A DNA stretch of 64,000 bases. It comes from JBAYIE01 sp041665785. GTDB taxonomy: Bacteria; Bacteroidota; Bacteroidia; UKL13-3. This document shows positions 27,804-35,433 of this stretch, one piece after another. Below the pieces are notes generated by a model. The model searched no databases. It had not been told where the DNA came from and worked only from the letters and a program-made list of their open reading frames with translations. A program made the translations under genes and the position numbers. Positions within the stretch are counted from its first letter, which is position 1; each line of letters begins with the position of its first letter. The stretch covers positions 1 through 64,000 of the forward strand of contig JBAYIE010000015.1 of the NCBI GenBank assembly GCA_041665785.1, read 5' to 3'.

Positions 27804-28602
27804 AGAGTTCGATATATGCATCCACGTAACCGTCTTCGTAATTGTGTTCCATAACCAGCTTTCCTTTTTGTTTCTTCATGAAACTGGTCACTTCCGGATC
27901 AATATCAGGACTGCAGCGGACTACCGCGTCAGCATGAGTAATGCCCGATTTGTATAAACCTGTGCAGGAAGAATCAGCCGTTAATGCAGACACTTGTTTG
28001 TTGTCAATTGAATTGAGGCTGGCTTTGCGCGCGAAATCCTTGCCCAATGACTCTCCAAACTGATTTTCGAAAACCGAGAATACTACCTTGGCATTCTTAA
28101 ATACCGGTTCGTTGGCATAAATGGTCTTCATATACAAGGGAATCAATCCGGTCATCCAACCCTGACAATGAATGATATCGGGTTGCCAGCCTAGCTTTTT
28201 TACAGTTTCGAGCGCTCCTTTGCAAAAGAAGATGGTACGCTCGTCGTTATCACCGTAAAACGCATTGTTTTCGTCGGTATAAACAAATTTTCTGTGAAAA
28301 TAATCCTCATTATCAAGGAAATACACTTGCATTTTGGCTTCCGGCAAGGATGCTACCTTGATGGTAAGTGGATTGTCGTTATCGTCGATGGTAATATTGA
28401 TCCCCGACAGTCGGACAACTTCATGCAAACGGTTCCTACGTTCGTTTATGCAGCCAAATCGTGGCATCAGCACCCGAATTTCGTTATCTTTTTCCTGAAT
28501 CGCCTGGGGTAATTTCCTCGCTAAATCTCCAACGTTACTTACCTGTAAATAGGGAGTCATTTCTGATGAAATGAACAAAACCTTCTTTTTTGACATACGC
28601 AT
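27775..28602 (-). CDS. single-domain glycogen/starch synthase (GT5 N-terminal domain)
   Basis: 275 residues matching only the N-terminal Rossmann domain of GT5 glycogen synthases: KKVLFISSEMTPY at the start, GDLARKLPQAI, a FLDNEDYFHRK stretch, and PDIIHCQGWMTGLIPLYMK. The C-terminal glycosyltransferase domain that binds ADP-glucose in the usual ~480-residue enzyme is absent, and no frameshift or remnant follows; the next gene overlaps the stop. The short form is a recognised type in Bacteroidota, so it is probably intact rather than broken, but whether it transfers glucose is unclear. ATG at 28602 or the Met two codons later may start it; AGGAAGGAAA just upstream is a fair ribosome binding site. 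First gene of the operon ending in glmS. Confidence 0.85.
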   Translation of the reverse strand: MRMSKKKVLFISSEMTPYLQVSNVGDLARKLPQAIQEKDNEIRVLMPRFGCINERRNRLHEVVRLSGINITIDDNDNPLTIKVASLPEAKMQVYFLDNEDYFHRKFVYTDENNAFYGDNDERTIFFCKGALETVKKLGWQPDIIHCQGWMTGLIPLYMKTIYANEPVFKNAKVVFSVFENQFGESLGKDFARKASLNSIDNKQVSALTADSSCTGLYKSGITHADAVVRCSPDIDPEVTSFMKKQKGKLVMEHNYEDGYVDAYIELYDSLLGRQN

Positions 28603-28624
28603 ATTTCCTTCCTAAAAAAGTATG

Positions 28625-28632
28625 CAAAGTTA
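28625..28632 (-). promoter_or_regulatory. -7 box of the glycogen synthase-DUF4270-aroF-glmS operon
   Basis: TAACTTTG on the minus strand matches TAnnTTTG exactly, 23 bases before the ATG at 28602. No clear TTG occurs at the -33 position; T-rich sequence is found there instead. Confidence 0.4.
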
Positions 28633-28716
28633 GTTAATTTGACAAAAAAATTAGTAATATACGCCCCAAATATTTAACCTGATATCATAACTATCAGATA
28701 ACTAATACCCTAAGCT

Positions 28717-29559
28717 TTGTTTTTATTTAAAGATATCCCTACACTTCAGTCATTTCTCCAGATTTACAGGCAAAATGGGCGGTCAATCGGCTTCATTCCA
28801 ACCATGGGTGCCCTCCATCAAGGACACCTTTCATTGATCCGCGCTTGCAAAGAACAGGGACATCTGGCAGTTTGCAGTATTTTTATAAATCCCACCCAGT
28901 TTAATCAGGAATCCGATTTCAACGCATATCCCCGTCATACCCCTGCTGATATAGAACTGCTGTTGCAAGCCGGCTGCGATGTATTGTTCCATCCTGAAGC
29001 CAATACGATGTATCCCGAAGGACTTCAGGTCAACGACTACGATTTTGGTCCTGTTACCCAAACCCTTGAAGGTATGCACCGACCGGGACATTTTAACGGT
29101 GTAATCACCATCGTAAAACGTTTGTTTGAAGTGGTTCAGCCTTCGCATGCCTATTTTGGTCAGAAAGATTTTCAACAATGTGCCGTAATTGCAGAAATGA
29201 TACGTCGTTTCGGATTCTCAGTTGAACTGCACAGGCAACCCATTGTTCGGGAGAAAAGCGGATTGGCGATGAGCTCGCGCAATTCCCGTCTGAACAGCGA
29301 ACAAAAACAACAGGCTCTGGAAATAATTCAAACCTTAACCTGGGTAAAAGCATATATATATAAAATACCTCTTGACCAATTGTGTGAAGAGGCAATGTAC
29401 CGATTGGGTAAAAATTTAAAACCCGAATATTTCGTGATTGCAGATTTACAAACGCTGGAACCTAAAAGCAGGCTTGCTGCAAAGGAAGATGCCGTGATTT
29501 TAGCCGCTGCATGGTGCGGGGATGTCAGGCTAATTGACAACCTATTAGTGAGCGGGTAA
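28717..29559 (+). CDS. panC: pantoate-beta-alanine ligase
   Basis: 280 residues. It joins pantoate and beta-alanine at ATP cost to give pantothenate, the precursor of coenzyme A. Hallmarks are IGFIPTMGALHQGHLSLI with the HxGH nucleotide-binding element, SIFINPTQFNQ, the HRPGHFNGV stretch, YFGQKDFQQC and the KMSKS-like loop around SGLAMSSRNSRL. The start must be TTG at 28717: an in-frame TAA lies two codons upstream (28711-28713), and the first Met is inside the PTMGALH motif. It is divergent from the glycogen synthase gene. The usual neighbour panD is not seen. Confidence 0.96.
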   Translation: MFLFKDIPTLQSFLQIYRQNGRSIGFIPTMGALHQGHLSLIRACKEQGHLAVCSIFINPTQFNQESDFNAYPRHTPADIELLLQAGCDVLFHPEANTMYPEGLQVNDYDFGPVTQTLEGMHRPGHFNGVITIVKRLFEVVQPSHAYFGQKDFQQCAVIAEMIRRFGFSVELHRQPIVREKSGLAMSSRNSRLNSEQKQQALEIIQTLTWVKAYIYKIPLDQLCEEAMYRLGKNLKPEYFVIADLQTLEPKSRLAAKEDAVILAAAWCGDVRLIDNLLVSG

Positions 29560-29585
29560 CATATTTTTTCGCTTAATTTGAAATA

Positions 29586-30944
29586 ATGCGTAGCCACGTC
29601 GAATTCCAGAAAATGTCGGAATCCTTTATTGGGAATGAGGCTCAACGTGCACAAACAGCAAAAGCTTCTGCAGGTCAGTTAGCATTAACGACATTAGCTA
29701 CCGATCAATACACCCGCTTAGATCTGGCAAAAGATCGCGCCGCCTATTTTAAATGGAAAGTGCTTGAAAGTCTTGATAAATATCTGATCGAGTTTGAAGC
29801 CAATGTTATCCGTCGAGGCGGAAAGGTAGTATGGGCCATTGATGCCGACGCTGTGCATGCAGAGATTGAATTGTTGATCAATCGGAATAAAGCTGAAACC
29901 ATCTTGCATTGTCCTTCTCCTTTAAGTCAGGAAATTGGTTTGGTCGCATTTCTTAAAAGTAAAAAAATTGATCTGACGCATAGCGGAATTGGTGAATTCA
30001 TCGCCGCCAAAACAGGACAGGATCCTTTTCAAATGAATGCACCGGTGATGAATGAAACCATCGAAGAGATGGTACATGCCCTGAATCCTTCAATTGGAGT
30101 TTCGATGGAAGCGCAACCGGAAGACATCGTCCGGGATATTGTTGCCGAATTGCGTAAAAAATATACAGCTGATCTGGCCATAACCGGAGCTCATTTTTTG
30201 ATTGCAGAAAACGGAATGGCAGTGTTGAGTGATAATGAAGGGCATCAACAGATGGCCGCATCCCTGCCAAAAACACTTGTAATTCTTGCAGGAATAGATG
30301 CAGTGATTCCAACAATGAATGACCTGGATATCTTTTTGCCCTTGCTTTCTTCATACAGCCATGGTGAAAAGATGACAGCATTCAATACGCTTGCAGGCCC
30401 CCGCCAGCCGGGAGAAACGGATGGTCCTGGTGAATTTCTGGTTATTCTGACTGATAATGGTCGTTCCAATCTGTTGGCACAATCTGATCAACGCCAGTCT
30501 CTCTCCTGCATTCAATGTGGTGCATGCAGTAATGTTTGTCCGGTATTTAACACACTTGGTGGTCAAGCCATGGTGAATGGCCCCATCGGTGCAGTTATGC
30601 ATCCCCATATGAAAGGATTAGGCGAAATGGGGTATATCAGTTATGCTTCCACCATATGTGGAAAATGTGCCGATATCTGTCCGGTAAAAATTGATCTTGG
30701 TAATCACCTCTTACGAAACAGACGCGATGTAGTTGTCAGCGGTAATAATAAGAGTTCCGACAAAATCATGTGGTACAGCTGGAAGAAAATGATGCTTAAC
30801 CGTAAGAATCTAAACAGGAGTGCAAGCATCAAAACTTTCATGTTAAAATCTTTCCTGAAATCGGAATGGGGTGATCAGCGTGAATTCCCAAAACTGGCGG
30901 ATAAATCCTTCAATCAGCTTTGGCGCGAAAAACTGAATGGATAG
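29586..30944 (+). CDS. lutB: LutB-type iron-sulfur protein of lactate utilization
   Basis: 452 residues. LutB carries the iron-sulfur clusters of the LutABC L-lactate oxidation complex. The N-terminal LUD-type domain ends near GPRQPGETDGPGEF. The ferredoxin-like domain has CIQCGACSNVCPVFNTLGG and ICGKCADICPVKI, enough Cys for two 4Fe-4S clusters. ATG at 29586 or the Met nine codons later (MSESFIGNE) may be the start. Neither lutA nor lutC is adjacent: the next gene is an OmpA-family protein and the previous one is panC, so partners must be encoded elsewhere. The family call is firm; use of lactate is inferred from the family. Confidence 0.88.
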   Translation: MRSHVEFQKMSESFIGNEAQRAQTAKASAGQLALTTLATDQYTRLDLAKDRAAYFKWKVLESLDKYLIEFEANVIRRGGKVVWAIDADAVHAEIELLINRNKAETILHCPSPLSQEIGLVAFLKSKKIDLTHSGIGEFIAAKTGQDPFQMNAPVMNETIEEMVHALNPSIGVSMEAQPEDIVRDIVAELRKKYTADLAITGAHFLIAENGMAVLSDNEGHQQMAASLPKTLVILAGIDAVIPTMNDLDIFLPLLSSYSHGEKMTAFNTLAGPRQPGETDGPGEFLVILTDNGRSNLLAQSDQRQSLSCIQCGACSNVCPVFNTLGGQAMVNGPIGAVMHPHMKGLGEMGYISYASTICGKCADICPVKIDLGNHLLRNRRDVVVSGNNKSSDKIMWYSWKKMMLNRKNLNRSASIKTFMLKSFLKSEWGDQREFPKLADKSFNQLWREKLNG

Positions 30945-31053
30945 GTGTGTTCAGTAATTTGAACAAACCCGACAATGACTGGATAAATCAAAGGCCGAAA
31001 ATTTCGTAAATCCATTTCATGCAGAAACCTTTGTACCCAAACGATATACGTGT

Positions 31054-32001
31054 ATGAAGAAATTCCTAATCCTGATCATCGCTTTAAGCAGCAACCTGGT
31101 TGTACTGGCACAGTTTGATCCGCCATCACCTCATAAAAACCCGAAAGACTTTGGTGAGAAGTCGTATAATTTCTTTTTGTCGAAACGACTGAAGAAAACC
31201 ATGCATCAACGGGATTCACTCAACGATTTGGTAATCGCATTCAACAAAGACACTACGCAACGCGGTAAAGATTATCGATACCTGGATTCGTTATTCAAAG
31301 CGTTGACCAATCGATTCAATGAATGCAGCGAAAGAAACAACGCCCTGAAAGCGCAGTTTGCAGAACTCAATGCACGCTACAACGACCTCATGAAGAAAAG
31401 TCTGACCGATGCTGAACGTTTCAACAATGCATTGAAAATAAAAGCCGAGGAGCTGGCTGAGCGCGAACGGAAACTGGCCGAATTACAGGCTATCATCGAT
31501 AAACAGGATTCCTTGTTAAATGCCTTGAACGACATTGTTCGCAAAGCCCTTTTGGCGTTCAATTCCGATGAGATTTCCATCGAAATGAAAAATGGAAAAG
31601 TATATGTTTCCATGAGTGATAAATTGCTGTTCAAATCCGGAAGCGCCGCTGTAGAAGATAAAGGTAAAGATGCCATCAAAACGCTGGCCGATGTATTGAA
31701 TAAAAATCCGGAAATTGATGTGCTGATTGAAGGCCATACCGATAATGTACCGATCAAATCAGCTAAATATCCCGACAACTGGGCTTTGAGTGCCGACCGT
31801 GCCTTGAGTATCGTGCGCTTGTTGAGCGATGAAAATGCTGTGAATCCTAAACGGTTGGAAGCAGCCGGCCGCGGAGAATATTATCCGAAAGCAACCAATG
31901 AAACTACAGAAGGTCGCGCAAAAAACAGAAGAACAGAAATTATCCTCTCACCAAAACTGGATGAACTCTATAAGATGATTGAGCAAAACAGAACCCGGTA
32001 G
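31054..32001 (+). CDS. OmpA-family peptidoglycan-binding protein with coiled coil
   Basis: 315 residues. A signal peptide (MKKFLILIIALSSNLVVLAQ) is followed by a long charged, Leu- and Ala-rich coiled-coil region (about 55-165). The C-terminal OmpA domain (about 190-305) has LLFKSGSAAV, VLIEGHTDNVPI, NWALSADRALSIVRLL and GRAKNRRTEIIL, the set that binds diaminopimelate in peptidoglycan. There is no lipobox Cys and no barrel, so it is probably a periplasmic or trimeric coiled-coil linker rather than a classical porin. A poor promoter (TTTC-N20-AACCTTTG) ends 20 bases before the start. It stands alone, followed by the repeat-filled gap. Confidence 0.88.
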   Translation: MKKFLILIIALSSNLVVLAQFDPPSPHKNPKDFGEKSYNFFLSKRLKKTMHQRDSLNDLVIAFNKDTTQRGKDYRYLDSLFKALTNRFNECSERNNALKAQFAELNARYNDLMKKSLTDAERFNNALKIKAEELAERERKLAELQAIIDKQDSLLNALNDIVRKALLAFNSDEISIEMKNGKVYVSMSDKLLFKSGSAAVEDKGKDAIKTLADVLNKNPEIDVLIEGHTDNVPIKSAKYPDNWALSADRALSIVRLLSDENAVNPKRLEAAGRGEYYPKATNETTEGRAKNRRTEIILSPKLDELYKMIEQNRTR

Positions 32002-32058
32002 GTAATTGTTATTGGTTATTAGTTAATCGTTATTAAGTTATTAAGTTATTGCGTTATT

Positions 32059-32440
32059 GAGTAATAGTTCGCTGGTTAGCTACTTCGTACTTCGTAATTC
32101 GTAATTATGTAACTATGTAATTGTGTTCGTTCCAATGATAAATTTTCCTTATCCGAAAGCAGTTATTGGTTTTTGAGTACGGGTCATGCGTCTTTGAGTA
32201 ATAGTTCTCTGGTTAGCTACTTCGCCCTCTTTCGCTGCGCTTCAGCGAGGCAAGTACTTCGTAATTTGTACTTCGTAATTTGTAACTATGTAATTGTGTT
32301 CGTTCCAATGATAAATTTTCCTTATCCGAAAGCAGTTATTGGTTTTTAAGTACGGATCATGTGTCTTTGAGTAATAGTTCTCTGGTTAGCTACTTCGTAC
32401 TTCGTACTTCGTAATTTGTAATTCGTAATTCCGTCCACCT
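32059..32440. repeat. three diverged tandem copies of a non-coding repeat
   Basis: Copies begin with GAGTAATAGTTC at 32059, 32196 and 32369. Copies one and two share an identical 67-base block (32108-32174 and 32281-32347). Copy two carries an extra ~36 bases containing the small inverted repeat CGCTG/CAGCG, and copy three is cut short. Within each copy, short units such as TACTTCGTA and GTAATTTGTA/GTAATTCGTAATT repeat as well. No open frame is conserved between copies, so the element is not coding. Confidence 0.8.
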
Positions 32441-32741
32441 TCGCTAAAGCTTCGGCGGATGATATAATTGTAATTGGTCTCCTGCAACAACAACCTTAAA
32501 ATCGTGAAAAAGCAATTGATTTAGCTTCAGTTAAAAAACCATCGCGATGAGCTTTCAGGTCTTCGCGGGAATTGGTTATTGGTTCGGAGATATTCTTCAT
32601 AAAGGAAAGCTGCAGCGCATTTCCGAATGCGCGATTCATTTTTAGTTAAGGTAATTGAGTTATTGAAAGTCCCGGTATTAACGCTGTTTCTTAAAACACA
32701 GAAACCCGACATAAAGCAGTTTTTTATCCTGCCAATTGCTC
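32441..32741. other. non-coding remainder of the ompA-rocD gap
   Basis: No gene seen. It contains an imperfect inverted repeat near 32433-32460 (CCTTCGCTAAAGCTTCGGCGG) of a form common between Bacteroidota genes, and a perfect hairpin at 32615-32632 (7-base arms GCGCATT/AATGCGC, loop TCCG). The latter shares TTTCCGAATGC with the gap at 2300-2324. Confidence 0.4.
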
Positions 32742-32749
32742 TAAATTTG
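32742..32749 (+). promoter_or_regulatory. -7 box abutting the rocD start codon
   Basis: TAAATTTG matches TAnnTTTG exactly and ends five bases before the ATG at 32754. Transcription from it would begin at or within a few bases of the start codon, giving a leaderless or almost leaderless mRNA. The -33 region is T-rich without a clear TTG. Confidence 0.4.
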
Positions 32750-32753
32750 CCGC

Positions 32754-34001
32754 ATGGACTCAATTCAACGGGGCAAAGGTTCTGCCTATTATATCGAACT
32801 GGAGCATCATTATGGTGCGCATAATTATCATCCGCTGCCTGTAGTACTGGATCGCGGATTGGGGGTATTTATGTGGGACGTAGAAGGTAAAAAATATTTC
32901 GATTTTCTATCTGCATACAGTGCCGTTAACCAGGGTCATTGTCATCCACGCCTGATAAAAGCATTGACTGATCAGGCACAGAAAATCACATTGACGAGCC
33001 GCGCCTTTTACAATAATTTGCTGGGTGAATACGAAAAGTTTATCACGGAATTTTTTGGCTACGATAAAGTATTGCCTGTAAACAGTGGTGTTGAAGCCGT
33101 CGAAACCGCAATTAAACTGGCACGACGTTGGGGGTATGTGGTAAAACAGATTCCCGAAAATGAGGCCCGGATTGTATTTGTGGAAGGGAATTTTCACGGC
33201 CGCACAATGACTGCTGTATCGGCCTCTACCGATCCTGATTCATTTCAGAATTTTGGCCCGTTTCTGCCGGGCATTTCACGCATACCTTACAATGATTTGC
33301 AAAGTTTGGAATCCCTGTTCAAATCTGATCCGCATATAACAGGTTTTGTATTTGAACCCATACAGGGTGAAGCCGGCGTTATTGTACCTGATGAAGGTTA
33401 TCTGAAAGGAGTTCGTGAACTTTGCACTCGTTATAAAGTGTTGATGCTGGCCGATGAAGTACAGACCGGATTATGCCGTACCGGTAAAATGCTGGCCTGT
33501 GAACATGAAAACGTAAAACCTGATGTACTGATTCTCGGTAAAGCACTTTCGGGTGGTGTTATTCCGGTTTCTGCAGTACTGGCTGATGATGCCATTATGC
33601 TGACCATTCGTCCGGGTGAACATGGATCCACCTTTGGAGGTAATCCATTGGCCTGTGCAGTTGCTATGGAGGCATTACGTATTTTAAAAGAAGAGAAACT
33701 GGATGAGAATTCAGAAAAGATGGGTAAACTGTTTCGCAAACGTATGGAAGAACTGATGCAGAAAACATCGCTTATTACTACCGTACGGGGCAAAGGTTTA
33801 CTAAACGCTATTGTTGTAAAACCATTCGGCGATAACAAAACAGCCTGGGATATTTGTTTGGCTATGAAAGAAAACGGGTTGCTGGCCAAACAAACACATG
33901 GAGATATCATTCGATTTGCCCCTCCTCTTGTAATCAGCGAGACTGAAATGAATGAGGCTTGTGATATCATTGATAAAACATTTCTGTCACTTTCTTTATA
34001 A
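32754..34001 (+). CDS. rocD: ornithine aminotransferase
   Basis: 415 residues, full length for a class III PLP aminotransferase. It moves the delta-amino group of ornithine to 2-oxoglutarate, giving glutamate-5-semialdehyde, and links arginine breakdown to proline and glutamate. Typical RocD stretches are GAHNYHPLPVVLDRGLGVFM, the following LSAYSAVNQGHCHP, VLPVNSGVEAVETAIKLARRW, FHGRTMTAVSAS, EPIQGEAGV, LADEVQTGL and the PLP-lysine segment LGKALSGGVIPVSA. ATG at 32754 is well supported. The aldehyde dehydrogenase gene 49 bases downstream on the same strand could act on related semialdehydes. Confidence 0.95.
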   Translation: MDSIQRGKGSAYYIELEHHYGAHNYHPLPVVLDRGLGVFMWDVEGKKYFDFLSAYSAVNQGHCHPRLIKALTDQAQKITLTSRAFYNNLLGEYEKFITEFFGYDKVLPVNSGVEAVETAIKLARRWGYVVKQIPENEARIVFVEGNFHGRTMTAVSASTDPDSFQNFGPFLPGISRIPYNDLQSLESLFKSDPHITGFVFEPIQGEAGVIVPDEGYLKGVRELCTRYKVLMLADEVQTGLCRTGKMLACEHENVKPDVLILGKALSGGVIPVSAVLADDAIMLTIRPGEHGSTFGGNPLACAVAMEALRILKEEKLDENSEKMGKLFRKRMEELMQKTSLITTVRGKGLLNAIVVKPFGDNKTAWDICLAMKENGLLAKQTHGDIIRFAPPLVISETEMNEACDIIDKTFLSLSL

Positions 34002-34050
34002 ATGAAAAAAGGACTTTGAAATATTCCTGAATACAGCACGTTGCATTTAT

Positions 34051-35418
34051 ATGAGTTTATATACATCTATCAATCCTTACACCGGTTTAACTTTAAAATC
34101 ATTCCCGGACAGAAGCGATGAAGAAATACTGCAACATCTGTTAAAGGCAAAGGAAGCCCAACAAACCTGGAAAACCTTATCGTTTCATGAACGAAGCAAA
34201 CCGGTGCTGAAATTAGCCGAACTTATTCGGGAGCAAGCAGATTCACTGGCACTCCTCGCTACTCACGAGATGGGTAAACCCGTAAAGGAGGCAATGGCTG
34301 AAGTATTAAAATGCATTTCCTCCTGTATATATTATGCTGGAAATGCTGAGCAAATATTAAAACCCATTTCTTCCATTTCAGATAATCACAAACGGGTAGA
34401 AATCCATCATGAGCCCATGGGGGTCATTCTCGGTATCTTTCCATGGAATTTTCCATATTGGCAAATCATCCGGAGTGCTATTCCGGCTGTAATGGCAGGA
34501 AATGCAATGCTCATCAAACCGGCACCCAATACACCACAATCTGCAATGGCATTGCAGCATTTGTTTTATGAAGCCGGATTTCCCATAGATTTATTGCAAA
34601 CTGTTCTTGCCAGCAACGAGCAGGTCACCATGTTAATCCGGCATAAATATATTGCTGCCTGTACATTAACCGGAAGCGAGCAAGCCGGTGCTTCGATTGC
34701 TTCACAGGCAGCATTGCAAATAAAAAAATCAGTGCTTGAACTGGGTGGAAGCGATCCTTTTATTGTTATGCACGATGCTGATTTACATCAGGCAGCCGAA
34801 ACGGCAATTACTGCACGTTTTCAGAACAATGGACAAAGCTGTATTGCTTCGAAACGATTTATTTTACATCAGGATATTGCAGCCAAATTTCTTGAGCTAT
34901 TCATTGCCCGAATCTCCAAACTAAAACTGGGAGATCCAACGGATGAATCTGTTCAAATTGGTCCCCTCGCCCGTAGAGATTTGTTGTATAAATTGAAAGA
35001 ACAAGTGGATGAATCAGTAATTGCTGGTGCGAAAATTATTTACCAGCATCCGGCTGAACCGGTTAAAGGATACTTCTTTCCTCCAACTGTATTAACTGAG
35101 ATTCCTTCGCATGCACCGGCTTATAAGGAAGAACTCTTCGGACCTGTGGTTTCAGCCTTTACTTTTACCGATGAAACAGAAGCAGTTCGTATAGCCAACG
35201 ATACCACATTCGGTTTAGGCGCAACCGTTTGGACCTCTGATCTCGCCACCGGAAAGCGCATGGCCGAAGCCCTCGAATGCGGCCAGGTTTTCATCAACGG
35301 CCTCGTTAAATCCAATGCACATTTTCCCTTTGGTGGCGTGAAAAGATCAGGATTCGGAAGAGAGTTGGGAGAATGGGGCTTAAAAGAATTTTGTTCCGTT
35401 AAAACCATCTGGCAATAA
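34051..35418 (+). CDS. NAD(P)-dependent aldehyde dehydrogenase (succinate-semialdehyde type)
   Basis: 455 residues, of the short ~460-residue class that includes succinate-semialdehyde dehydrogenase Sad/YneI. Catalytic residues are seen: Glu230 in LELGGSDPF and Cys264 in NNGQSCIASKRF. The N-terminus INPYTGLTLKSFPD, the cofactor region ILGIFPWNFPYWQ, the TLTGSEQAG turn and the C-terminal FPFGGVKRSGFGRELG are all typical. It oxidises an aldehyde, most likely succinate semialdehyde, to the acid. It lies just downstream of rocD, so glutamate semialdehyde or 4-aminobutyrate-derived substrates are plausible, but specificity cannot be read from sequence. Confidence 0.88.
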   Translation: MSLYTSINPYTGLTLKSFPDRSDEEILQHLLKAKEAQQTWKTLSFHERSKPVLKLAELIREQADSLALLATHEMGKPVKEAMAEVLKCISSCIYYAGNAEQILKPISSISDNHKRVEIHHEPMGVILGIFPWNFPYWQIIRSAIPAVMAGNAMLIKPAPNTPQSAMALQHLFYEAGFPIDLLQTVLASNEQVTMLIRHKYIAACTLTGSEQAGASIASQAALQIKKSVLELGGSDPFIVMHDADLHQAAETAITARFQNNGQSCIASKRFILHQDIAAKFLELFIARISKLKLGDPTDESVQIGPLARRDLLYKLKEQVDESVIAGAKIIYQHPAEPVKGYFFPPTVLTEIPSHAPAYKEELFGPVVSAFTFTDETEAVRIANDTTFGLGATVWTSDLATGKRMAEALECGQVFINGLVKSNAHFPFGGVKRSGFGRELGEWGLKEFCSVKTIWQ

Positions 35419-35433
35419 CCCCAATCTATTCAC

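Noticed and set aside
31377..31778. 133-residue minus-strand frame opposite the OmpA-family gene
   Set aside because: Low-complexity Ser/Ala product from the complement of a charged coiled coil; a shadow.
32059..32440. Insertion sequence end or integron-like element in the repeat region
   Set aside because: No transposase or integrase frame, and no terminal inverted repeats or target duplication.
33431..34066. 211-residue minus-strand frame opposite rocD
   Set aside because: It covers the antisense of a well-supported aminotransferase and has a Ser/Phe-rich composition typical of shadow frames.
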